From the NCBI RefSeq assembly GCF_000208745.1, contig NC_030858.1, positions 22,338,110 through 22,402,109 on the forward strand: a DNA stretch of 64,000 nucleotides, given 5' to 3'. A program made the position numbers and the translations under genes. Numbering within the stretch: position 1 is the stretch's first letter; each line of letters begins with the position of its first letter. The notes under the pieces were generated by a model. That model was not told the origin of the DNA. It did not search any database and saw nothing but the letters and a program-made list of their open reading frames with translations. This document shows positions 49,401-61,221 of the stretch, one piece after another. Origin of the DNA: Theobroma cacao (taxonomy: Eukaryota > Streptophyta > Magnoliopsida > Malvales > Malvaceae).

Positions 49401-52400
49401 TTTTTAAAGTTTCATTGATCTAGATTTCACTTCTCTATTTCAGAACAGTTATAATGGTTTTTCCAGTTTTCCTGAGTTAACGATTTGCCGGTTCCACCTG
49501 TTTTACCGGTTTTGACTCCATCTAGGTTAATATACCATCCGGACAGGAGAGATTAAGGGATTGCGGTTGAACTGGTTTGAATGACCAGTCCAGTCCGGTT
49601 TTCACAACACTGCTAAAGAGAGGCCAACTCTGACACTTTGCAGCAGATAGACTAGTGCCGAGGGCCAGATTGCCATGCATGTTGAATGGCAATGCCCATA
49701 CCTTTCCCCATAGCCCTCACCAGCTGGAAAGAGAAAAGAAGAAAAGGAAAGAAAAAGAAAAAAGAAGGAAGGAAAAAGAAAATCAGGAAAAAAAAGAAGG
49801 GAAAAGAAGAAGTGGGGGGGAAATTTTAAAAGGTGATAAAGAAACATATAAAATAGGTATAGAGGTTTGGGATTTTCGGTGAGAGAAAAAAGAAAGAGAG
49901 CCAAAGGAAAAAATGACAAGGAAATTATAAATATATTATTATTTTCTCCCATTGTTTAAATTTCTTTTCATTTTACATTTTTATTTCTTTCTTCAGTTTT
50001 TTTCTCTCCCTTCTAAATATTATGTTTAGAATTTATATAGAATATAATTTGATGTGAATTCTCTAATTCTTTTCTCTCACAATTTATTTTCCATGAGATT
50101 TCCTACACCCACCATTGAGAAGGCTGGATTCTAGTAATGCTTAGAAGACTTTCTAACAATTTGGTGGCAGTTTTCGGAAGTAACTTTCATGTGAGAATTT
50201 GCTATTAATGTTTTCCTGTCTTACTTTTTCTATTTCACAATTTGCTGCTGTGACACCATTTTATAATTAATGGCTGCGGCAATTTTCTTATGTTTACCTC
50301 CTTCAAATGTGCATGTGGAGGGAGTTACGTAAATATGTTTCATGATACAAGAATGAAAGTATATTTCTACAAAATCTCAAGCAGGCTTTTGTAAGTTTTC
50401 ATAAATGTTTCTATGTCAAAACAATATTTAACTTCACTCTAAACTTCTATTCTGCCACTTTTTACATGGGTGAAGTATGGAGAGAGAAAGGAGGGGGGGA
50501 AAAGGGATGAAAATTGCTTTAAAGAACTTCTAGGATATGAGAGGAGGGAGAGGGTGGAATGTTCAGCTATTTTAGTTTCTTACATGCTAGTTCTGTTCAA
50601 TCATTGAAAATAATTTGACAAAAAAAAAAAGGAAAAGGAAAATTGCAAACTAGGAAACAAACCAGCTCATTCTGAAAGAAAGCAAGTTGGTGGGAAACTG
50701 TGAGACTAACTTGAAAGCTGTTTTAATATATTAGTATTCAACGATTCATTTCCATAGCCTCACAGCAAGCTAGCCAGGAAACATGACCAGCCAAAATGAT
50801 AGCTCTAACTTCTTCTTCTTCTTCTTCTTCCTCTTTTCATTTTCATTGGACATAATGTTTTAAAGTCAGAGAGTAATATCTCAGCAGGTTTCCTATTTCA
50901 GGTTAGTTCTAATTTTATGCATCAATAAGGCAAGGACACTATTTTATAGTCATAGCATCAAGTTTCTCATATGTATCTTGCCGAGCAAAGAATTCTTCAG
51001 AAGAATTTAGTAACTAAATCTCAACAGATCAAAGCATATCAACCAATCAAAAGCTACAGCTAGGAAGGACATAGAACACAATGGAATAAATTGACACAGT
51101 GAATCACTGATACAGAAAATACCTCCCATCTCCTGCATTTGTCAGAAAGAAAAGCTATTCCCCTCTCCAGCGCTTCAACTGAACTCTTTTGGTAAACAGT
51201 GCAAGCATCCCTAAAGCCACCAGTTTCTTCAATAGATTCCAAAAGTGTGTCCAATTCTTCAGCCATCTCTCTAATCTGAAAAACAAAGGGAGGCAAAAAA
51301 AGGGAAAAAGAACAGTAAGAGCTATAGAGATGCACAACCATCTATATTTAAGAAATACAAAAGCACCAGATTTCTCTCTTGCTCAGAAAACCCTAAGCAA
51401 TTTTTATTGCCAAAATTCATTTTGCACAAGATAGAAAATAACAAAGGAACAGTGACAAATAAGAACCAAAAAAAAAATGATAGTTTAGGATAAAAAGAAT
51501 AAACTTAACCCTATGATATTTCAGGATCAAAAATGCAAATATATGCCAGTACTGATCTTGGCAGGGTGCGATATTCTCTGATGCATTTGCCTTAAGCCGA
51601 GAGGCTTAAGCTGCTGATGGTATTTATAATGATCAAAACAATGACTTGGCTTATCAAAAAATAAATGCCAGTACTGATCTTCTATGTTCTACTGACTAAT
51701 GAGTTAAGCAAAAGCATAACGTAGAATCAAGCATGCTCGAGATAAAACATTGTATATAAAACTCACAAGAACAAGTACAGTACATTGCTGAATTGTTTGG
51801 ATAAGTGTGGTTCAGATGTCCGCATCCCTGACTGGGTTGAAGATTTATAGTCATCCTTGGGGTGATAAAGCTTTTGGTTGGGAGACTTTTCCAGTGCAAA
51901 ATTTAGCTGTGATGATAATTGTGATCCACAAATTAGAGGTACTGACTCAATATTTCCTGCCCCCATTGAATATTTCTGTGTATCTACTGGTCTCCCTGAA
52001 AATTTATCGACTGAAATTGATGTCCCAGCAGTATCTTTCAGATGTGAAGGTTTTCCAACATTGCTAATAGAAATGCATGTAGTATCCATTGTAACTCCAG
52101 AACCCAGAGATCTACTGCACTGAATATGACTTGAAGGTGAAAATGAAGATCTGGCATCAGACTCCTCTGAAAGCATGTGTTTTCCACTCATCAGTGACTG
52201 AGATGATGGAATTGGCCATGGCTGAAATGATGCACTCTGCGATCCAATTGATCCAGTTTTGCCTACTGATTCCTTAACCAGCTCAAAATTTTTTGGTACA
52301 TTCTCATGGTTTGGTTGTGTTAAGGTATCATTTGAAAATTTTCCTCCAAAAGAAGCAATAGATCCAACTCCTGCAATCTTTTGAGTTTCTGTTTGACTAC

Positions 52401-55400
52401 CATCCCTCAACTTGTTACCAGGTCCCTCTAGTTGAGAAGTCTTCAAAAATGATTGCCCTGAATTTGTACCTTGCTGTCCAGAAAGCAATTTATGTTGACT
52501 GCCTGCTTCTTGGAGCGGCTTTGTGGTTGGAGGTTTTTGCTGGCCAACAGCTTCAAAAGACTGGGAGATTTGTAAAGACACTGATCTCTGAATATTATCC
52601 TTATCGAATGCTTCATTGGTTGCATGCATAACAGAGTTCACATTCCTTTCAGAAAGGTTTACATCACTTTTAATAGGAATTTCACTACCATTAGTAAGCA
52701 GCTCCTTTTTGCTTTGATCCAGTAATGGAAGAACCGAAGTTACCTGTTCTGACTTTTGCTCACCCTGCCCATAAGTAAGTTTAGGTAGATCAAATTCTTC
52801 AGGTACCACAGCAGGGGTATCCTCTTCTTTATCAGAATGGGCAGCAACATCAAATGGAACAGCATTTTTAGTGACACTGCAGTAATAACAAAAACAATAG
52901 CTAATCGTGAGTAAAGCATGATGACGATGCCAACATAATGCACAGGCTGCTCAGCTGCATTAAAAACAACTTCATTTGGAAACATAAAATTAACTAAAAA
53001 CAATTTGGAGATAAGGGGGCAAAATAAAAATAAAATAAAATAACCTACCTTGCAATGTGGAACATAATAAGCTTGCCCTCTAAAGTAAGGCATATAAGAA
53101 CACAATATGGTGAAAGTTCCTTGACTTCTTCAACTCCAAGTTGGACTTTCACATTCCCAAAGAGAGAAACTTTATCAATGCAAAGCCCCATGATCAAATT
53201 GTCATCACCATTCTCTAAGCATGGACCATTCAACAAAGTTGCATTAGAATAGAGCAATAAAGTTACACAGAAGCATCCAACAAATTGCTGAAACAATGGG
53301 TAAAACAGCAAACAAATCAGTGAGCACAAAGCATAAGATGACACTATATTGTTGAAAATGGGCTGGTAAGTTTCTCCCTACTATATATAGATCTGAAAAG
53401 TTAAGTTTTAGACAAGTAACTATACATATAAATAGATATCAAAATGCAAATTTCAAAAAGAAAAGAACAAAATAGGCTACTAAAACGGTAAGAAAGACGC
53501 GAATTCTTAACAAGATTTGAAGCAGCACTACCCAAGTTCTAAACTAGGATCCAACTCCATACAGCCACCTCAAGTATGATTTTCCTCCAATCCATATTCA
53601 AAAATGCTTTACCAATTGACTATTTGGATCTTTATAAAAAAAAAGATACGAAAAACAAAACAATAGCTTGAGCTATTTCTACCAAGTCTAAAAGACAGGT
53701 TGAAAACCTTGAAGCTCAATCCTTGGGAGCCAATTATCACGCTCAATATCAATAACTGAAGCTTCACCAGTCTCACCAAGTGACCAACTGAGTAACACAA
53801 TATGCTGATCTGTGTTCTTTATGTTAGCAGCAATTGCAAGCTCACTGTAATCAAATCCAGAACAAAAATTACTAATGCCCCATAACCAACATATGAACAA
53901 GTATTCCCAGAGCACTTGAATAAAAAAGAAAAGGAAAAAAAATAGGTATATAAAAGAATTGCTTAAAAAAGAAACATGAATATGCAAGTCAATTGATCTT
54001 CAAACAATAGCATTTAGATGGATAAAAAGAGAGAGAGAGAGAAAGAAAGAAAAGGAACAATGGTCTACCCCCGGTCTTAGTTAACTGATTAGTGCTGCAT
54101 TTACAATATTTAACAATTCCCCATTTGGTAAACTTTATGTACAAAGTTTAAATCATTTTAATGGCACAAAAAACAAAGTCATAATTAAAAAGAAATAGAA
54201 GAAAACATTTTTTTAATTTACAGTTTTTCTTAAGTGAGTTATTGTGACTAAATAAGTCAGAATTACCTTTTGCAATTCTAGAAATGAGATGAATATTATT
54301 AATTCTAAAGGACAAGCCTCCCGATGCAAGGAGGAAAAAAAGAATCCAAGAGAATGAAACTAAATCAAATTACCATTGTTCCAAATAGCTCAAGAATAAA
54401 TAAGGTCCAGTTCTGAAAGGCACAATGTCATCAATCAGACCAGCAAACAAATCACTGAAGGAGAGCACAACCAAGTCAGAAGTAGCCTGCAATGAATATT
54501 TCTAAAAGTTAAAGGTACAACAACAATAACATTGAAAGAGAGAATGGATTAATATGGTCTTCTGTAACCTCAACAGTTCATCACACACTAGGTAAAGGAA
54601 TAAGTTGGCTGTTGACCAACATAAAGACAAATTTTTAAATACAATGGTTTCATAAGCTCCTATTAATTAAAAATAAAAAATCAAGTCAAGAAATGAGCAT
54701 TGCGAAAATGTAATTAGCATTCCTAAATATCATGAATACTAATTAAAGGTAGGAATCCCTCCAGAATCTCTTGTTCAATAGGTTGAAAACTAATATCTCC
54801 TTCTTTTGTTTGGAGTGCAATTAAGCAAATGCATAAGCCTAAGTTCTTGGAGGGAGATTAAAGAAATACCTTTCTTGGGCACTTATTCATGCAAACTCTT
54901 AAGTTCTAAAAACAATAGAAAAGCCAAAGGCTAATGGCATTGATAATCACAAACACAAGAGCCTGCTAAAGTATTCTAACATCCTCCACTTATAAGAAGA
55001 TAAAACTTTAAAAGCAGAATAAGGCCCAATGACAACACAATAGCAACTGGGAAAGGTGAGGCAGACTTTTCCCTTCCTTGAACTTGACCTGACTCTGTCT
55101 TCATAACCAGAAACCAACCCACCCTGACACGAGCTTATCATTTTTAATACCCAACCCAACCTGAGAAAAATATATATAGCATGCACCCGACACATTCTGA
55201 AATTTTATAAAAATTTGTACTTTTTTACTGTAAAATAAATATTTATATCTTAAAAATATTATATTATTAAGTTAATCTCTTCAATTAGTATTAAAGAATA
55301 AATTAATTAATATAATATACATGCATAAATATAAAACTAAATAAAACATAAAATCGGGTAGGGGTTAATTTGCCATCCTTGAATAACACCATATAACTCT

Positions 55401-58400
55401 AACCTTGCCAGCATCATTGTAAAGAAAAACATACAGCTAAGATACTTCTTTTCTAATATGTTGCCCCTGAATTAAGATAAGAGCATTCATGCACAAGCTC
55501 AGCAAATGTGGGACAAATTCATTAAATTAGCCCATGAGACCTTTTGGTGAGTTGGTTTAAAGAAAGAAAGCATTTACGGTTTATATTAGAAGAAGAACAG
55601 GTTTAAATATTAAACAAGATGAGGAACTGATCCAGGTTCTGGCATGTTCAAGAGGTTGTCAGCAGTTAATATGGTGCATAATAAGAGCATCCATGCACAA
55701 GCTCAGCAAATGTAGGACAAATTCATTAAATTAGCTCATTAGACCTTTTGCTGTGTTGGTTTAGGGAAATGGGGGATTTATGGTTTGAATTAGATGGAGA
55801 ATAGATTTAAATATCAAACATGAAGACAATATGATCCAGTGGCATGTTCAAGAGGCCGGCAGCTGGCAAAATGGTGCATAAATATTTTGAACAGATGCTA
55901 GTTTTTGTGAAATTTGGATCCTGGTTCAATAGTAAGCCACTGTGGGATTATGCGAATAAAGATAGGGATTTCGTGAATGAAGGGGGCAAGAATAGATCAG
56001 AGTGAATTCAAAGAAGACACAATGAATAACTACAAAAGAATACTACTAGAGGGAAAAGCCCAAAAGCTGATGCCAAAGCAAGCTATATAATTTACCTATT
56101 AAACTTGAAAGCCAAATAAAATACGGTTAGTTGCTATTCACGAGAAATAGCAGTGGACTCCAAGAGAACCTCTCTCACTGGTAACCATCATATTAGTTGC
56201 AACAAGCAGCAAATTGATAAACTAAATCACAACAAATTCTATATAAACTCATCAAGCTACATGTAAGAAATCAATACTAACATCAGTGATTTTGCCAGTC
56301 TTGCTTTTGACTACTTGAACAAGGTAATTTTCCTCTTCACCATCTGCAGTAAACTGAAAGCAACCTAGAACAATGCAATCAGGACGAACCCACCTGATAG
56401 TATCCACTGAAAAATTATTTAAATAAAAAATATTTAGTTTCAGAGGTTAGGAACGCCGAAGATTTGATATCAAAAATAAAAAAATAAAAAGAAAGAAAGG
56501 AATAGCTTTAAACAGAATAGGAATAGGGCTTTAAGTGTGTGTTCATCGATAACCAGCATTGTTCAAACAACAAAATCTTTATATACTTTTTCACCTAAGG
56601 ATGTAGATATAAAGTACACTTTAATTATGATCTAAGATAAAATTTCTACACAAGATTGCCCTGTAGTTGGCAACACTAGAACTATGAAGTAATCAATGAA
56701 CCTAGCATCATAGTGACATCACAATTACAATCTTTTTTAAAGAGAAAAAATACATTTTAAGCTCCAAATGTTTTTAACCAATAACCTTAAACAATTCAAA
56801 ACACCAGTACAGACACGGCTTCATACCAAATGCAGATAAATGCCATGCAGCTCTGACCCAAGAAAAAAAAAAGTACAACACAGCACGTGATAGATGCCAA
56901 ATATGGACCCTACAAAGACTCATCCTAGATTTTATCAAAGGCATATTAATTGTTTTAATTCACTTTTCATAAAAGTAAAAAGAAAATCTTACCATTTTGA
57001 CAAAATAAGACAAGAATGTAACCTCTAATATGATCACAAAATGTATGCAATTACAAACAGGAATAAAGTAGTCCATAGCTAATATATAAGCCAGTACCTT
57101 AAAGTGTCTGTTTAAAGAAATAAATACAAGAACATAAAAATCTAAAGAAATTTTGAAGATGAAAAAAAAATCCATTTAATGCAAAATACCTTTTACAGTG
57201 CAATCACCATTGCAATCGCCAATCCAAGATTTGAATGGCAGTACCATGCACAACTTCTCATTGAATTTAGCTGACAGAATACTAAGACTATCATCTTTTG
57301 CCACAGCAACAAAAGCACCTTTTACACTCCACTCAACTAAGATAAAGAAAAACAAAGCAAGAAAAGAGCTAAGTTAGATTTTAGCACACAGAAATTCTTC
57401 AACAGAGGGAGGAGAAAAGGAAGTGAGATGGGAGATGATGGAATAATAATCTTTCATTAAATACTCTTCAAACTATGCTTAAACAATGAAGTGCAACTCC
57501 CATGCAACATAGAAAGGTCAAGAAAAGGAAAGCAATCGTAGACACATTAGAGGAGAAATACGGACCTTCTGATTTATTAAAGAAGGCAAAAACCAACAAC
57601 AGCAGTGGCATTTAGGTTATATGCAGTAAAAGAGAATTGAATAATGTGTAGTGATGGATTATTTAAATGAAGACATAGTAAGATACCAGCATCGACGTTA
57701 TCCATCACATGTTTAAGAGGGTGAGTAAGAGTTCCATGATATAACTTGCTATCATCTGAAAGAACAAGGAAGGAGTTATCCTTCTTCTTCCTCCATCGAA
57801 AATCCTTGACAAAGCTTGACTGAGGAAGCGAAATGGAAAAACATGGCTTTATCTCCTGCATAGAGGCAGAGTCATGCATAAACAGGATATCATAAGGAAA
57901 CAGCCTCTTAACTATAATGAAAGAAAGAGGGACAGAAAGAAATGCTAGTACCTTATTGAGAAGGGTGTTGACATTGAAGAAATGAATATCAGCGGCAACA
58001 GAAACCGCAAGTGTGGAATCGTCGGTGGGGGAAAGAGCCAGAATGCGAAGCTTGCCAATGGGAACATCCACCAAACTCAAATCCTCAATACTAGAAGGAG
58101 AACCAGTTTCCTTAATATCTTTGGCCAAATTAATCACATCCTTGGTCCTCGCTACCAAGAACCCTAAAAAGCATTTGATAAAATTTATATTTTTATTTAT
58201 TTATTCACACGAAAACATTACAAGTGCAGAAATACAAACACAAAAATGAAAAGAGAGAAAGTAGAGAAAAGGTAACCACCAGATGAATGAGCGAGAAATA
58301 GCAGCTGGAAACGCTGGGAGAGGGCGAGGGCCTGAGGTGGAGGGCTTCGGAGATCGAATAGGGAATCCTCCTCAGATTTGATAGGCACGGGTTCGCCGAT

Positions 58401-58475
58401 TTTCTCGAAGAAGAAATCCGTGGTATCAACATGCTCTCCTTCCTTCTCTTCCTCAATTTCAACTCTGCTCGCCAT
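40460..58475 (-). CDS. NUP214: Nuclear pore complex protein NUP214 (1,847 aa, 17 exons)
   Basis: The exons in transcript order are 58,475-58,280, 58,163-57,952, 57,855-57,687, 57,336-57,190, 56,406-56,282, 54,486-54,374, 53,844-53,708, 53,214-53,049, 52,876-51,784, 51,275-51,123, 46,246-46,189, 45,079-44,952, 44,878-44,754, 44,551-44,206, 43,044-42,855, 42,720-40,651 and 40,575-40,460. They total 5,544 bases in one frame, all GT-AG. Residues 1-421 form the propeller ([61 protein letters not shown]). Residues 422-786 are a Ser-rich linker. Residues 790-1,000 are coiled-coil with [20 protein letters not shown]. Residues 1,120-1,847 are Ser/Gly-rich with FG and GGGF repeats. Plant NUP214 (LNO1) sits on the cytoplasmic face of the pore and serves mRNA export; length and layout agree with the Arabidopsis protein (about 1,800 aa). 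Intron 10 is 4.9 kb and carries transposon sequence. Confidence 0.95.
40653..40930 (-). repeat. Coding minisatellite in the NUP214 FG domain
   Basis: In exon 16 imperfect units of about 27-45 bases encode modules such as [12 protein letters not shown] and GGFAGAAS. On the plus strand the repeated core is 'ccaccaccagaagccagacc'. Local unit number could vary between alleles and change the number of FG-type modules without shifting the frame. Confidence 0.85.
43289..43398 (+). mobile_element. tRNA-derived SINE
   Basis: It contains a Pol III A box TGGCTCATTGG (43,302-43,312) and a B box CGTTCGAATCC (43,344-43,354), spaced as in tRNA-derived SINEs, then a short body and a 3' A-rich tail from about 43,372. 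A second, decayed copy lies at 8,058-8,155 in the same orientation. It sits in NUP214 intron 14, antisense to the gene. The tRNA-like head does not form a normal tRNA. Confidence 0.75.
45216..45517. repeat. Tandem duplication, period about 151 bp, in NUP214 intron 11
   Basis: The unit starting agccattgtggtaaag at 45,216 recurs at 45,367. Nearly identical blocks follow (aaatgtcagtaa, caatccaatcacct, ctctaattaaacatt, tgcatattgattac). Divergence of several percent suggests an old event. No coding. Confidence 0.88.
46888..48850. mobile_element. Possible hAT-like non-autonomous element in NUP214 intron 10
   Basis: The segment starts GGGGTGT and ends ACACCCC. Both sub-ends carry clusters of 'acctgaa'/'aacccaaa'-type motifs (46,905-47,120 and 48,760-48,850), a subterminal pattern seen in plant hAT derivatives. 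The middle is extremely AT-rich and without ORFs. I could not see a clean 8-bp target duplication, so the class and ends are tentative. Confidence 0.45.
49010..49036. repeat. (TA)n microsatellite
   Basis: A run of TA dinucleotides in NUP214 intron 10. Confidence 0.9.
49728..49830 (+). repeat. Purine-only tract in NUP214 intron 10
   Basis: About 100 bases of almost uninterrupted A/G on the plus strand, i.e. a long pyrimidine tract in the NUP214 pre-mRNA sense. It creates a spurious charged ORF. It may form triplex-type structure or compete as a polypyrimidine tract. Confidence 0.8.
50811..50834. repeat. (CTT)n microsatellite
   Basis: About eight CTT trinucleotides on the plus strand within NUP214 intron 10. 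Confidence 0.9.
55481..55885. repeat. Tandem duplication, period about 204 bp, in NUP214 intron 5
   Basis: The unit starting gagcattcatgcacaagctc at 55,481 recurs at 55,685. Both contain caaattcattaaattagc, agaccttttg, tggcatgttcaagaggt and atggtgcataa. The copies differ at many positions and by small indels, so the duplication is not recent. No coding. Confidence 0.88.
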
Positions 58476-58545
58476 TTTCAGTTTTCAACTTCTCAACATC
58501 AATCAATTAACATCCGATTTCAGTTGCCCACTTCAGCAACTTTAA

Positions 58546-58585
58546 TTTAGGGTTTAGGCGGGAACACTCAACTCAACCCTAACCC
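58546..58585 (-). promoter_or_regulatory. Telo-box and E2F-like motif upstream of NUP214
   Basis: About 70-110 bases upstream of the NUP214 ATG lies TTTAGGGTTTAGGCGGGAA (58,546-58,564, plus-strand reading). It combines a telo-box (AAACCCTAAA on the minus strand) with a GGCGGGAA E2F-type core. A second telo-like block aaccctaaccc follows at 58,575-58,585. Such motifs are common near the starts of plant housekeeping and proliferation genes. Their function here is inferred. Confidence 0.55.
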
Positions 58586-58710
58586 GTTGCCCTTGTATAT
58601 TGCTTACTTCAGTGTTGCTCCGTCACTCCGTCTGTGTCTGTAGAAACTCACCCTGCCTCCGGCTCGCATTCTTTTTCATAAAAAAAAAACATAATATCTT
58701 AAAATCCCGT

Positions 58711-59190
58711 AAATTGTTTAAAAAATTTTAAATAAATTTTTATATTTTTATTACGTCTAATCAAATTTTTATATTTTTATTTTAAATCAAATAAATTTTT
58801 ATATTTTTAATTTAATTCAAATATACTCTTATAACTAATTATTGATTTAATTAAAATACATTTTATCATTTTATACCACGAAACACTAACATAACATATT
58901 AATATATCATAATTAATAATAATGTGATATGTTAATATATTATAATTAATGATAATATAACATATTAATGTGGTACAATAATATGACCATGTGACATTTT
59001 TTATCTTTTATATTAATATAATATCAATACGTGTAGATATAAAATGACAAGTGATATTTTAATTAATAATAATTAATCAATCATCAATTATAAAAACTTA
59101 TTTGATCCAAAATAAAAATATTATGACCCAATTAAATATAATAAAAGAATAAAATTTTGTTTAAATTTTTGTAAATAATTTAAAATTTTT
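58711..59190. mobile_element. AT-rich inverted-repeat MITE, copy 2
   Basis: Ends aaattgtttaaaaaatttta and ttgtaaataatttaaaattt are inverse complements. They are followed inward by 'caaatttttatatttttatt' and its inverse. The centre has paired ccacg/cgtg-containing blocks. It is the same family as 39,640-40,050 and 59,385-59,870 and lies immediately upstream of the NUP214 promoter. Confidence 0.65.
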
Positions 59191-59384
59191 TTTAATATTA
59201 TGTCAAAAAAGATGTACTAGTACTACTCTATATTCAAAATTATTATTCAGTAATTGTAATCTTGATTTCAAATTTTTTATGTTTTATTAGTTAAGTCCCT
59301 TTTACTTAAATTGTTTATCTTTCTTGGACTTTTCTAAAGTTTGAAAAAGTTCTTGTACATTTAAAACATAATGCTATGAAAGGT

Positions 59385-59870
59385 TTCTAAATTATTTAAA
59401 AAAATTTAAATAAAACTTTTATTACGTTCAATTAAGTTTATATACTTTTATTTTGAAGTTAAATAAGTTTTTATAACTAATGGTTAATTAATTGTCATTA
59501 ATTACAATGTTACTTGACATTTTATATTCATATAGCACTGATATGGCATTGATTTGAATGATGAAAAATGCCACATAATCACATTATCATACCGTATTAG
59601 CATGTTACATTATCATCAATTATAATATGTTAACATGTCATATCATTATCAATTATAACATGTTAGTATGCACATTAGCACCGTGTGATATGGAATGACA
59701 AATGACATTTTGACTAAGCTAATAATTATTCATAAGAATTTATTCGGCTTAAAATAAAAGTATATAGATTTATTTTATTCAAAATAAAAGTTTAAGGGCT
59801 TAATTGAACTCAATAAAAGTATAAGGGCTTATTTGAATTTTTCTTAATAATTTAAAGACTTATTCAAATA
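59385..59870. mobile_element. AT-rich inverted-repeat MITE, copy 3
   Basis: It has the same organisation as copies 1 and 2: ends aattatttaaaaaaatttaa and ttcttaataatttaaagact as inverse complements, then 'ttttattacgttcaattaag' and its inverse, with paired atgacattttatat/acatgtcatatc centre blocks. It lies about 200 bases from copy 2. Confidence 0.65.
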
Positions 59871-61221
59871 TTATATTTATATTTAATATTAATAATTTAA
59901 ATTTTTTATAAAATTGATCTTTTATAATTTTCAATATTAAAAAAGACCATAAAAATAATTGTGGAATATAAAAAAAATTAAAAGTTGCATATGTTCAGAA
60001 AAGAAAGAGAATGTAATTTTAAAACATCCAAAACAAGATAAGAAAAAAAATTGGAACGAAAGGAACATATTCATACAATTAATATAAATATTAATTATCA
60101 AATATTTAATAAATGTTTGTTTAATTTAGGAGTATTTATATTTTTATAAATAATAAAATTATAAAACTCATTTTTTTAATAAAAACTTGTAATAAATTTC
60201 ATTTCTTTTGCCACAAGTCTTTGCCACTTGGTCTAAATTAGGGCAGTATAGAGAATTTGATGCATTTGCATAAAAATATCAAAAACACATCTCAACTCCA
60301 TTTTATATAAACTATAAAACAATTTTTCTCCTAAATAGGTTTTCTCTTTTTTTTCGTACTACATCCTCTTGCTTCCTATTTGCAATCTCATTTGTTCTTA
60401 TCTATTTATCTATCATACGAGAAATCAATGTCACTCTTAGTGACTTTGAAATGCTAGGGCCATTGCCCTAAGCAATAGAGATTGCACATTTAGAAGAATG
60501 ACCTTACCAGATTTCGCACCTAGTAAATTAATTTCAATTTTTACATTTTCTATTAATTAATAACTTGAAATCTATATACTGTCTCCATTGCAATTGTCAA
60601 GAGAAAAGAATTTTGAATTTAAACTATGAGCCTGTTTAACTTGGTTTTTTTTTTTAATTTAAAAGTTACTAATGAAGCTTTTATGAAATATAATAGCTTT
60701 TAAAATTAAACTAAAATTGTGTGGTAAATTTACTTTTATAATCTCTTTTTTATAAATAAATTATTTGACAAAACAACTTATATAAACTCTAATTTTGGTT
60801 AAAATTATCATAAATTATATTTAATAAATAATTTTTTATTAATCATGAATTCTTTATTCACAATGGGAAAAAGTTAACTTTATTTTTTATTGATTTACGT
60901 TGGAGATGGGTGATTTGTAGAGGAAAGAAAGATCGATTGAGAGATAAGAGTATTTTTTGAAAAGGTAATGTTGGGATTATTTTTAATAGATGGGGACATT
61001 TTTTGTGTTGGTCTCAAAATGAGTGCTAGAGGAGGGGTGAATAGCACTTTAAAAATATTTTGAAGATAAATTCATAAATTTGAAAATCTTTTGGAAGATT
61101 TAGGATGGATGGTTTAGAACTTGTGAATGTTAGTGAACACCAAGTAAAGAAAGGTTAAGAGAAGTGGACAAAACACAATATTTATAGTGATTCGGTTCAC
61201 TTAATCTACATCCACTACCTT
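59871..61221. other. AT-rich spacer ending in a repeat-like fragment
   Basis: 59,871-60,960 shows no coding signal. From about 61,003 the sequence 'ttggtctcaaaatgagtgct' ... 'gtgattcggttcacttaatc' resembles the start of a common plant repeat. It is cut at 61,221 by the LTR that follows. Class unknown. Confidence 0.35.
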
